51,308 nucleotides of DNA, taken from assembly GCA_021648405.1 (NCBI GenBank), contig JAKISX010000005.1:1-51308 (forward strand), in the 5' to 3' direction. Both the position numbers and the translations under genes were made by a program. This DNA comes from Sulfurimonas sp. Lineage in GTDB: Bacteria > Campylobacterota > Campylobacteria > Campylobacterales > Sulfurimonadaceae. Below the pieces are notes generated by a model. It did no database searches and was not told the DNA's origin. It saw nothing but the letters and a program-made list of their open reading frames with translations. Shown here piece by piece: positions 1 to 8,324 of the stretch; the first letter of the stretch is position 1, and each line of letters begins with the position of its first letter.

Positions 1-37
1 CTATAATTTTTGGTTTTAATTCTTCAATATTTAACAT
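1..37 (-). CDS. N-terminal fragment of a CDS running off the left edge (MLNIEELKPKII...)
   Basis: Minus-strand ATG at 37-35 and 12 open codons, directly downstream of gmd in the same direction; too short to identify. Confidence 0.35.
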   Translation of the reverse strand, partial: MLNIEELKPKII

Positions 38-52
38 ATTAAACTCTTTTCC

Positions 53-1171
53 TTACTCAAAATAACTCATAGTTTTATATCCGCCATCTTGAAGATATAC
101 ATCTTTAGTCATTAATTTTAAATCACTAGCCATCATATCATCTACAAGTTCTTTAAGTTTATATTCTCTTTTCCAGCCTAGTTTTTGTTCTGCTTTTGTT
201 GGGTCACCTAAGAGTAAGTCAACTTCTGTTGGTCTAAAGTATTTTGGATCAACACAAACAACTTCTTTTCCTATCTCTATTTGATACTCTGGGCTTGAGC
301 AAGATACTACAAATGCTTTTTCATCTACACCATCACCTTTAAACTCTAATTCTATACCAGCATATTTAAATGACATTTTTACGAAATCTCTTACCGTTGT
401 AGTCTCTCCTGTCGCAATTACCCAGTCTTCAGGTTCATCTGCTTGAAGTATTAACCACATCATTTGTACATAGTCTTTAGCATGACCCCAATCTCTTTTT
501 GCATCAAGATTTCCAAGGTAAAGTTTATCTTGTAATCCTAATGCTATCTTAGATGCAGCACGAGTAATTTTTCTAGTTACAAATGTCTCACCTCTAACAG
601 GTGATTCATGATTAAACAATATCCCATTACATGCAAACATACCATAAGCCTCTCTGTAGTTTACAGTTATCCAGTATGCGTACATTTTAGCAACAGCATA
701 AGGACTTCTAGGGTAAAAAGGTGTTGTTTCACTTTGAGGTGTCTCTTGGACTTTTCCATATAATTCTGACGTACTTGCTTGATATATTTTTGTTTTTTTT
801 GTTAATCCCAAAAGTTTTACAGCTTCGAGTATTCGTAGTGTTCCTGTTCCATCTGCATTAGCAACATACTCAGGTATTTCAAAAGACACAGCAACATGAC
901 TCATAGCAGCAAGGTTATATATCTCATCTGGTTGTGTTTCTTGAATAATTTTAGTTAAATTCATACTATCTGTCATATCACCATAGTGAAGAATTAGATT
1001 TCTATTCTCTACATGTGGATCTTGATATAGATGGTCTATGCGGTCTGTATTAAAAAGTGAGCTTCTTCTTTTTATACCATGAACAATGTAACCTTTTTTT
1101 AGTAAAAATTCTGCTAAATAACTTCCATCTTGTCCTGTTATTCCGGTTATTAATGCTACTTTTTTTGACAT
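53..1171 (-). CDS. gmd: GDP-mannose 4,6-dehydratase
   Basis: N-terminal [43 protein letters not shown] and [18 protein letters not shown] are GMD/SDR signatures. Confidence 0.95.
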   Translation of the reverse strand: MSKKVALITGITGQDGSYLAEFLLKKGYIVHGIKRRSSLFNTDRIDHLYQDPHVENRNLILHYGDMTDSMNLTKIIQETQPDEIYNLAAMSHVAVSFEIPEYVANADGTGTLRILEAVKLLGLTKKTKIYQASTSELYGKVQETPQSETTPFYPRSPYAVAKMYAYWITVNYREAYGMFACNGILFNHESPVRGETFVTRKITRAASKIALGLQDKLYLGNLDAKRDWGHAKDYVQMMWLILQADEPEDWVIATGETTTVRDFVKMSFKYAGIELEFKGDGVDEKAFVVSCSSPEYQIEIGKEVVCVDPKYFRPTEVDLLLGDPTKAEQKLGWKREYKLKELVDDMMASDLKLMTKDVYLQDGGYKTMSYFE

Positions 1172-1175
1172 CTAC

Positions 1176-2624
1176 TTAATCCCTTTTATAATCATCTTCT
1201 AGTCTCTCTATATCATCTTCACCTGTATAACTACCTACTTGAACCTCTATTATAACTAAAGGTTCATTAGAATTATTTAAAAGTCTATGGATGTCACCCG
1301 CTTTTATATATGTAGATTCATTTTCATTTAATGTAAAAGTATTTTCATTTATAGTTACTGTTGCCTCTCCACTAACTACTACCCAATGCTCATTTCTATG
1401 TTTATGCCTTTGAAGTGAAAGTCTTTTATCTGGTTTTACTTCTATTCTTTTTATTTTATAACCATTACTATCTTCAAGAACTGTATAACTTCCCCACGGT
1501 CTATACCCTGTCAAATGAATATTATGCAACTCCGTAGTTTTTTTAATCTCGCTAACTACTTGTTTTACTTTTTGAGAGCTCCCTTTTTTACTGACAAGTA
1601 GCGCATCGCCAGTATCTACTATAATCATATCTTCAATATCAATAGTTGCTATTTTTTTTTCATTTCCATATATCAAATTATTTTTTGAGTCTATTGAGAT
1701 ATGTTTTTCATTTATCGTGTTATTATTTTCATCTTTTGGCAACTCTTCAAAAAGAGCATCAAAACTTCCAACATCTGACCAATTTATATCTGATGGGATA
1801 ACTTTTACTTTATTTGATTTTTCCATTACAGCATAATCTATGCTGTCTTCTGGGATATTTGTCATATTTTCATGAGATATACGAATTATATTAGATTCCC
1901 AATCAAGTTGGGAATGACGAAAAGCGCCGTGCTTGACACCACCGTCATTCTTGTGCTTGACACAAGAATCTAAAGCATTTTCACATGCCTTATATATTTC
2001 AGGAGAAAATTTTTGTAGCTCTTCAAGGAAAATCCCTGCTTTAAAACAAAACATTCCTGAATTCCAATAAAAATTTCCTGCGTCAACATATTTTTGAGCA
2101 GTTTGAACATCTGGTTTTTCATGAAAAGCTTTTACATCAAGCCCAATAGCTTCTATATATCCAAATCCAGTTTCAGCAAAAGTTGGGGTTATTCCAAATG
2201 TTACTAAAAAATTATCATTTGCTAACTTTTGTGCTTGAAGTAAAACTTTTTTATACTCTATTTCATCTTTTATAAGATGATCTGATGGCGTAACTAAAAC
2301 TATCTCATCATAATCAAGTGCCATACAAGCTAAAGCAATCGCAGGAGCAGTATTTCGACCTATTGGCTCTAGTAAATATCTACTTTCGTCATTCTGAACT
2401 TGATTCAGAATCTCGCTTGTCTCTTGCATCTGATCAAGTGCTAAAAAATATTGTTCTGTATTTGAGACAATAAATTGACTATCACAAACTTTAGAATTTC
2501 TTTCAACTGTTAGTTGAAACAATGATTTATCATCAAATAGTTTTACAAACTGCTTAGGCATAAGTGTACGGCTAATTGGCCACAATCTTGTACCACTTCC
2601 ACCGCATAATATTATATTAATCAT
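1176..2624 (-). CDS. manC: Mannose-1-phosphate guanylyltransferase / mannose-6-phosphate isomerase (bifunctional), with palindromic-repeat-encoded insertions
   Basis: GGSGTRLWPISRTLMPKQF, LLEPIGRNTAPAIALA, FHEKP, DYAVMEK, WSDVGSF and the C-terminal cupin RPWGSYTVLE...LSLQRHKHRNEHWVVVSG. Confidence 0.93.
   Translation of the reverse strand: MINIILCGGSGTRLWPISRTLMPKQFVKLFDDKSLFQLTVERNSKVCDSQFIVSNTEQYFLALDQMQETSEILNQVQNDESRYLLEPIGRNTAPAIALACMALDYDEIVLVTPSDHLIKDEIEYKKVLLQAQKLANDNFLVTFGITPTFAETGFGYIEAIGLDVKAFHEKPDVQTAQKYVDAGNFYWNSGMFCFKAGIFLEELQKFSPEIYKACENALDSCVKHKNDGGVKHGAFRHSQLDWESNIIRISHENMTNIPEDSIDYAVMEKSNKVKVIPSDINWSDVGSFDALFEELPKDENNNTINEKHISIDSKNNLIYGNEKKIATIDIEDMIIVDTGDALLVSKKGSSQKVKQVVSEIKKTTELHNIHLTGYRPWGSYTVLEDSNGYKIKRIEVKPDKRLSLQRHKHRNEHWVVVSGEATVTINENTFTLNENESTYIKAGDIHRLLNNSNEPLVIIEVQVGSYTGEDDIERLEDDYKRD
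1894..1918. repeat. 25-bp palindromic repeat copy R1 (GATTCCCAATCAAGTTGGGAATGAC) inside manC
   Basis: Inverted repeat around TCAAG; matches the consensus shared with the copies at 2934-2958 and 2388-2412. Confidence 0.85.
1944..1970. repeat. 27-bp palindromic repeat copy R2 (GTCATTCTTGTGCTTGACACAAGAATC), opposite orientation to R1, inside manC
   Basis: ATTCTTGTG / CACAAGAAT inverted repeat around CTTGA; same GTCATTC...GAATC termini as the other copies. Confidence 0.8.
2388..2412. repeat. 25-bp palindromic repeat copy R3 (GTCATTCTGAACTTGATTCAGAATC) inside manC
   Basis: Same termini and CTTGA/TCAAG core, with stem CTGAA/TTCAG. Confidence 0.8.
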
Positions 2625-2632
2625 AGAGCTTC

Positions 2633-3706
2633 CTAACTATCTTTATTAAAAATATCACGAGTATAAACTTTATCTTCAACATCTCTAATATCCTCTGAAA
2701 GTCTATTTGCAACTATAACATCATTCATCTTTTTAAACTCCTCTAAATCTTTTATAACTTTTGAGTGAAAAAACTCATCCTCTTTGAGATGTGGCTCATA
2801 AACAACAACTTTAGTACCCTTTGCCTTTATCCGCTTCATAATTCCTTGAATAGCTGATGCTCTAAAATTATCGCTCCCACTTTTCATAACAAGTCTATAT
2901 ATTCCAACTATTTTTGAATTACTTACTGGGTTAGATTCCCAATCAAGTTGAGAATGACAAGATTTTAATTTTTTTATTATACTATCTGCTATAAAATCTT
3001 TTCTTGTAATGTTTGCTTCAACTATGGAGCTGATAAGAGAGTTTGGAACATCTTTATAGTTAGCACGAAGTTGCTTAGTGTCTTTAGGCAGACAATACCC
3101 ACCATAACCAAATGATGGATTATTATAATGATTACCAATCCTTGGGTCTAACCCAACTCCATTAATTATATCTTTAGAGCTTAGTCCATGAGTTTGAGCA
3201 CGCTTGGATTTCTCACCAACAATAATTCTACTTGGATGAAGGTTATCATAAAGAGCACTTCCCTCTCTTAAAAATTCTGGCGAAAAAATTATATTTGTAG
3301 TATTAAATTTTTTATTTATAGACTTTGTAAATCCAACTGGAACTGTTGATTTTATAACCATAGTAGCATCTGGATTTATTTCAAGTACATCTTTTATAAC
3401 CACTTCAACTAATGAAGTATCAAAATAATTAGTATCAGGGTCATAATCTGTAGGGGTAGATATAATTATAAAATCAGCATCTTTATATGCTTCTTTTTTA
3501 TCTAGTGTAGCTCTGAAGTTTAAATTTTTGTTTTTTAAATACTCACTTATCTCTTTATCTTCAATTGGGGATATTTTATTATTTAACATCTCAACTTTTT
3601 GAGGCATTATATCTAGTGCAACTACCTCATTATGAAGGGCAAGTAAAATTCCGTTTGAAATACCTACATAGCCCGTACCAACTATTGCTATTTTAACCAT
3701 ATTCAT
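2633..3706 (-). CDS. ugd: UDP-glucose/GDP-mannose dehydrogenase family protein (UDP-glucose 6-dehydrogenase-like)
   Basis: [49 protein letters not shown] and [27 protein letters not shown] motifs. Confidence 0.93.
   Translation of the reverse strand: MNMVKIAIVGTGYVGISNGILLALHNEVVALDIMPQKVEMLNNKISPIEDKEISEYLKNKNLNFRATLDKKEAYKDADFIIISTPTDYDPDTNYFDTSLVEVVIKDVLEINPDATMVIKSTVPVGFTKSINKKFNTTNIIFSPEFLREGSALYDNLHPSRIIVGEKSKRAQTHGLSSKDIINGVGLDPRIGNHYNNPSFGYGGYCLPKDTKQLRANYKDVPNSLISSIVEANITRKDFIADSIIKKLKSCHSQLDWESNPVSNSKIVGIYRLVMKSGSDNFRASAIQGIMKRIKAKGTKVVVYEPHLKEDEFFHSKVIKDLEEFKKMNDVIVANRLSEDIRDVEDKVYTRDIFNKDS
2934..2958. repeat. 25-bp palindromic repeat copy R4 (GATTCCCAATCAAGTTGAGAATGAC) inside ugd
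   Basis: 24/25 identical to R1; encodes HSQLDWES in frame as R1 does. Confidence 0.85.
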
Positions 3707-3994
3707 AATACCTTATATACTTTACAATATTTAAAGTATTATAGCTTAGATTTCTTTTTGTTGATTTAAATTAAAAAAAGCACTTTTGTTATTTATACCA
3801 CCCCAACTTGTCAAGACAACTTTTTAAAAAATCTAATTCCCTAAAAATATGCTACCCTATGCTACATATTCACCAGAATTAGTTAAGAAACTCTACTTTA
3901 CATTTATAATCGTCCATAAAAATTTGTTTTGACTTTAAGCACAAAATCAGTAATATTTTTATAGTCTATAACAAACTAAATATAAAGAATAAAA

Positions 3995-5710
3995 ATGTCA
4001 AATAGATTAGAAAAAGAAGATTCGCCATACTTACAACAACATAAAGAAAATCCAGTTGATTGGTACCCTTGGAGTGATGAGGCGTTTAAAAAAGCACAAA
4101 ATGAAAACAAAGCTATATTTATAAGTATTGGTTATTCAACTTGTCATTGGTGTCATGTTATGGGGGAGAGAGTATTTGAAAATCAAGAATGTGCGGATAT
4201 TTTGAATGAGAGTTTTGTTTGTATAAAGGTTGATAGAGAAGAGAGACCAGATATAGATATACATTATCAAGAGGTACATGAACTTTTAAATCGCCGTGCT
4301 GGTGGTTGGCCAACAAGCATCTTTTGTACACCTCAAAACAAACCATTTTTTGCACGAACTTACATAGCCCCTGAATCTACTCAAGATTCTATTGAGGGTA
4401 TGGGCTTTATTGACTTAACAAAACTAATATCACAAAAAATCCAACAAAATGATGAAAGGCTGTTTAAAAATGCTGATGAAATTGAAAGCTTTTTAAATCA
4501 TTATGAGCATCCAAAAGAAGCTACTGTTTTAAAAGAAGATTTTTACAAAGATTTTCTTCATCAAGTTAAAAATAATTATGATACTAAATTTGGTGGTTTT
4601 TCAATTGCACCAAAGTTTCCTCAAGTAAATACGCTCAATACTCTATTGGTAATAGATAAACTTTATGATGATAAATCAGCTAGAGCAATGATTAAAAATA
4701 CTCTAAAAAACATGATTGTTGGTGGTTTATGGGATGAAAAAGATGGTGGATTTTGTAGATATGCTATGGATGAGCAATGGCGTGAACCACATCATGAGAA
4801 GATGCTTTATGATAATGCTCTACTTTGCGAACTTTACGCAAAAGCCTATCTGTTTTACAAAGATGAATTTTATTTAGATATTGCTAAAAAAACTGCTGAT
4901 TTTTGTTTAAAACAGATGAGTGAAAAAAATCTATTTTATAGTGCTAGAGATGCTGATAAAAAAAATCTGTTTGATAAAAAAATTCAAACTTCTTGGTCTA
5001 GCATGATGATAAATGCACTATTTACATTGGGCAGTATTGATTCAAAATATAATAAAATGGCAATTGATAGTTTAGCCTCTCTTCTTAAAACAATGTACAT
5101 TAATGATAAGCTTTATCACACTACTCTTATTCATAAAACTCCAAAAATTGAAGCATTTTTAGAAGATTATGCCTATCTTAGCAAAGCTCTTATCACTGCA
5201 TATAATTTTACTGCAAAAGATATATATCTTATTCATGCTCAAAAATTTGTAAATACTGCACTAGAGAGGTTTTATAAACTTGGAAAATGGAACTTTAGTG
5301 ATGGAGAATTTGAAACAATAGCTGAAATATCTGATAATACTTACACTAGCAGTGTAGCTATAATTGTTGAATCTTTATTTTCACTTGGATTACTTTTAGA
5401 AGATGAAAAATACACTCATTTTGCCTTTAAAACTTTAGAGTATAACTCTTATGAACTAGGAAGAAGAGGTGTCATTTATCCAAAAATGATAGAGCAAGTT
5501 TTACGCTATGTTAAGGGTAATAGGGTTATAAAAACATCAAAAGATAATTTAAATAAAAACATATATAAACTAGCATCATTAAAATATCCATTTATCTCCT
5601 TTAAATCTGACATAACAGATGCAAAATTCATGATTTGTGGCGAAAAAAGCTGTTTTGCAAATACTAAAGATATAGACAATATAGATAAACTTATATTTAA
5701 CTCTTTTTAG
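3995..5710 (+). CDS. Thioredoxin-domain protein of the DUF255/YyaL (SPATA20-like) family
   Basis: [40 protein letters not shown] and [11 protein letters not shown] are diagnostic for this family. Confidence 0.9.
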   Translation: MSNRLEKEDSPYLQQHKENPVDWYPWSDEAFKKAQNENKAIFISIGYSTCHWCHVMGERVFENQECADILNESFVCIKVDREERPDIDIHYQEVHELLNRRAGGWPTSIFCTPQNKPFFARTYIAPESTQDSIEGMGFIDLTKLISQKIQQNDERLFKNADEIESFLNHYEHPKEATVLKEDFYKDFLHQVKNNYDTKFGGFSIAPKFPQVNTLNTLLVIDKLYDDKSARAMIKNTLKNMIVGGLWDEKDGGFCRYAMDEQWREPHHEKMLYDNALLCELYAKAYLFYKDEFYLDIAKKTADFCLKQMSEKNLFYSARDADKKNLFDKKIQTSWSSMMINALFTLGSIDSKYNKMAIDSLASLLKTMYINDKLYHTTLIHKTPKIEAFLEDYAYLSKALITAYNFTAKDIYLIHAQKFVNTALERFYKLGKWNFSDGEFETIAEISDNTYTSSVAIIVESLFSLGLLLEDEKYTHFAFKTLEYNSYELGRRGVIYPKMIEQVLRYVKGNRVIKTSKDNLNKNIYKLASLKYPFISFKSDITDAKFMICGEKSCFANTKDIDNIDKLIFNSF

Positions 5711-5748
5711 CTAAAATACTACTATTAGATTAAATTAAAAGGACAATT

Positions 5749-5853
5749 ATGAAAACTTTAATTATTGCATTACTTCTAGCACTTGGTGTTCTTAGTACAT
5801 TTACTGGATGTGAGCGTAACGACTATCAACACCCATTGCACCGTTCTAAATAA
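5749..5853 (+). CDS. Small putative lipoprotein (34 aa: MKTLIIALLLALGVLSTFTGCERNDYQHPLHRSK)
   Basis: AAAAGGA ribosome-binding site upstream; signal peptide with a lipobox-like (F)TGC; absent from the supplied ORF track because of its length. Confidence 0.65.
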   Translation: MKTLIIALLLALGVLSTFTGCERNDYQHPLHRSK

Positions 5854-5866
5854 GCCTTATTAAAAA

Positions 5867-6580
5867 GTGAGCTTTATTAAAATGATAAGGACCATTAATA
5901 AGTATGTTTTTATGCTTAAATATGGTCTTAAATATATAATAATTTTTAGAAAAACCTTTTTTCATCCATTTATAACTACTAAACAAGGTTATAAACAACT
6001 TTCAAATGATAGACAAGCATATTCAAATAAAGTTTTAGATTTTTTAAATATTGAAGTGAAAATTTATGGTACAGTACCAAAACGAAACCATCTACTGTAT
6101 GCTATAAATCACCGATCTCTCTTAGACATTATTGTAATGGAATCAATTTTCTCAAAATACGATAAAAATGGTGCATGGATTGCTAAACAAGAACTCTTTG
6201 ATGCTGTTTATGGTAGATTTTTTAAATATAGTGGCTCTATAAGTGTTGATTTAGAAAAAAGAAAAGGACTTTTAAATTTCCTTAAAACAATTAAATCAAT
6301 ACTTCAAGAGGTTGATGATCTAAATATATATATATTTCCAGAGGGTGAAAAAGTAAAAGATAATGGAATAATAAAGTTTCAAAATGGTGCTCAAAAAATT
6401 GCAAAATTAAATAAGTTGGACATAATTCCTGTTTATATAAATGAAACGCTAGAAATTATATTAAAAAAATCACCCTTTAAGGAAAGGCAAATTGTAAAGG
6501 TTCATTTTGATGAAATTGTTAATTATGAAAATCTTGAACAAAACTATAACTCATTTATAAAAAAGGTAAAAAATGGATAA
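5867..6580 (+). CDS. 1-acyl-sn-glycerol-3-phosphate acyltransferase (PlsC-like)
   Basis: NHRSLLDI (HX4D-like), FPEGEK and PVYI motifs; GTG start. Confidence 0.8.
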   Translation: MSFIKMIRTINKYVFMLKYGLKYIIIFRKTFFHPFITTKQGYKQLSNDRQAYSNKVLDFLNIEVKIYGTVPKRNHLLYAINHRSLLDIIVMESIFSKYDKNGAWIAKQELFDAVYGRFFKYSGSISVDLEKRKGLLNFLKTIKSILQEVDDLNIYIFPEGEKVKDNGIIKFQNGAQKIAKLNKLDIIPVYINETLEIILKKSPFKERQIVKVHFDEIVNYENLEQNYNSFIKKVKNG

Positions 6581-7373
6581 TACTACCCAGATGAAACTTG
6601 GTATTAACATAGACCATGTTGCTGTTTTAAGAGAAGCAAGACGCGTTAATGACCCAGATATTTTAAATGCTTTATATATAGCTTGTGAAAATGGGGCTGA
6701 TCAAATTACTATTCATCTTAGAGAAGATAGAAGGCATATACAAGATGTTGATGTAAAAAATATATTGATGCATTCAAAACTTCCAGTAAATTTAGAATGC
6801 AGTATAGATAAGGATATTTTAAATATTATTAGTGATTTAAAACCACATCGTGTAACTTTAGTGCCTGAAAAAAGGCAAGAAGTTACAACTGAGGGTGGAT
6901 TAGATGTTTTTGCTTACTCAAGTGAAATATCATACGCAATAGAGCAACTCCATGACAGCATAATCCCTGTTTCGCTTTTTGTTGATCCTACTATTGAAGC
7001 TATGGATGTATCAAAAGAATTAGGTGCAGAGATGGTAGAGCTTCATACTGGTAGTTTCGCAAATATTTTTGCAATGCTAAATTCTAACTTATCATATTCA
7101 AACCACTCTATAAAAGAGTTAGAACTTCCCCGTTATGAGCTACAAAATAAACTTGAAGAATCACTAGAAAATATATCAAACGCTGCTATTCATGCTAAAA
7201 AATTAGGACTTGAAGTTGCAGCTGGACATGGTCTTAACTATCATAATGTTTCATATATGATGAAAATTAACGAGATTACAGAGTTAAATATTGGGCAAAG
7301 CATTATTGCTAGAAGTGTTTTTAGTGGGTTAGCAGAAGCTATAAAAGAGATGAAAAGATTAACAACTAGATGA
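6573..7373 (+). CDS. pdxJ: Pyridoxine 5'-phosphate synthase
   Basis: LGINIDHVAVLREARR, ITIHLREDRRHIQDVDV and AGHGLNYHNV are PdxJ signatures. Confidence 0.96.
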   Translation: MDNTTQMKLGINIDHVAVLREARRVNDPDILNALYIACENGADQITIHLREDRRHIQDVDVKNILMHSKLPVNLECSIDKDILNIISDLKPHRVTLVPEKRQEVTTEGGLDVFAYSSEISYAIEQLHDSIIPVSLFVDPTIEAMDVSKELGAEMVELHTGSFANIFAMLNSNLSYSNHSIKELELPRYELQNKLEESLENISNAAIHAKKLGLEVAAGHGLNYHNVSYMMKINEITELNIGQSIIARSVFSGLAEAIKEMKRLTTR

Positions 7374-8281
7374 AACATAATATTGCCATAAGTGTAGGCG
7401 ATTTAAACGGTGTTGGAATTGAGATAGCACTCAAAGCTCATACTGAGGTATCCAAACTTTGTAATCCTATCTACTGTATAAATAAATATATGTTAAATCA
7501 AGCAGCTACTCATTTAAACACAAATATCCCAAAAAATTTAAAAATCTCCTCTGTTGATGGAAATTTTGATATAAAAGCTGGTGCATTATCTTCAGAGTCT
7601 GCCAACTATTCTTTTGATTCATTCATGCACGGTGTTTGTCTATGTAAAAATAAACAAGCTGATGCTATTGTTACAATGCCGATTAACAAAGAAGCATGGA
7701 TGTTGGCTGGACTTGAATATAAAGGTCATACTGACGCACTTACAAAGCACTTTAAAAAAGATGCAATCATGATGCTTGGATGTGATAAAATGTTCGTAGC
7801 ATTATATACAGAACATACTGCTTTAAAAAATGTCCCTCCTTTAATTAAAAAAGATAAATTATTAAGTTTTTTTATCGACTTAAACAAAAGTTTGCCAAAT
7901 GAAAAAATAGCAGTATTAGGCTTAAATCCACATGCTGGAGATAATGGTGTACTTGGAGATGAGGAGATAGAGATAACTAACGCTATAAAAGAGATAAATA
8001 AATCTATTGGAGAGGATTTATTTTTTGGTCCAATAGTCCCTGATATTGCCTTTACCCCAAACTTTAGAAAAAATTATAAATATTTTTTAGCTATGTATCA
8101 CGATCAAGGTTTAGCGCCACTAAAAGCACTTTACTTTGATGAAAGTATAAATATTTCACTGAACCTACCAATTGTAAGAACTTCTGTTGATCATGGTACC
8201 GCTTTTGATATTGCTTATAAAAATAAAGCAAATACACTTTCGTATATTAATGCTGTTAAAAGTGCGCTTTTTCTTCTTTAG
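7370..8281 (+). CDS. pdxA: 4-hydroxythreonine-4-phosphate dehydrogenase
   Basis: GDLNGVGIEI, GHTDAL, GLNPHAGDNGVLGDEE, MYHDQGLAPLK and RTSVDHGTAFDIA; overlaps the pdxJ stop. Confidence 0.95.
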   Translation: MKHNIAISVGDLNGVGIEIALKAHTEVSKLCNPIYCINKYMLNQAATHLNTNIPKNLKISSVDGNFDIKAGALSSESANYSFDSFMHGVCLCKNKQADAIVTMPINKEAWMLAGLEYKGHTDALTKHFKKDAIMMLGCDKMFVALYTEHTALKNVPPLIKKDKLLSFFIDLNKSLPNEKIAVLGLNPHAGDNGVLGDEEIEITNAIKEINKSIGEDLFFGPIVPDIAFTPNFRKNYKYFLAMYHDQGLAPLKALYFDESINISLNLPIVRTSVDHGTAFDIAYKNKANTLSYINAVKSALFLL

Positions 8282-8324
8282 CAATGAGCTAATTATAAAA
8301 TCAGTTATTTTTACACTCTTGTAT

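Noticed and set aside
4158-4355. Minus-strand 65-aa ORF inside the DUF255/thioredoxin-domain gene
   Set aside because: Antisense to a well-supported CDS; no recognisable motif. The same applies to most short ORFs opposite uvrA, dus, accD, argG, hslVU, fabF, gpmI, murD and the argJ/K+ channel region.
7581-7772. Same-strand 63-aa ORF inside pdxA
   Set aside because: Out-of-frame open stretch inside a confident pdxA; no independent evidence.
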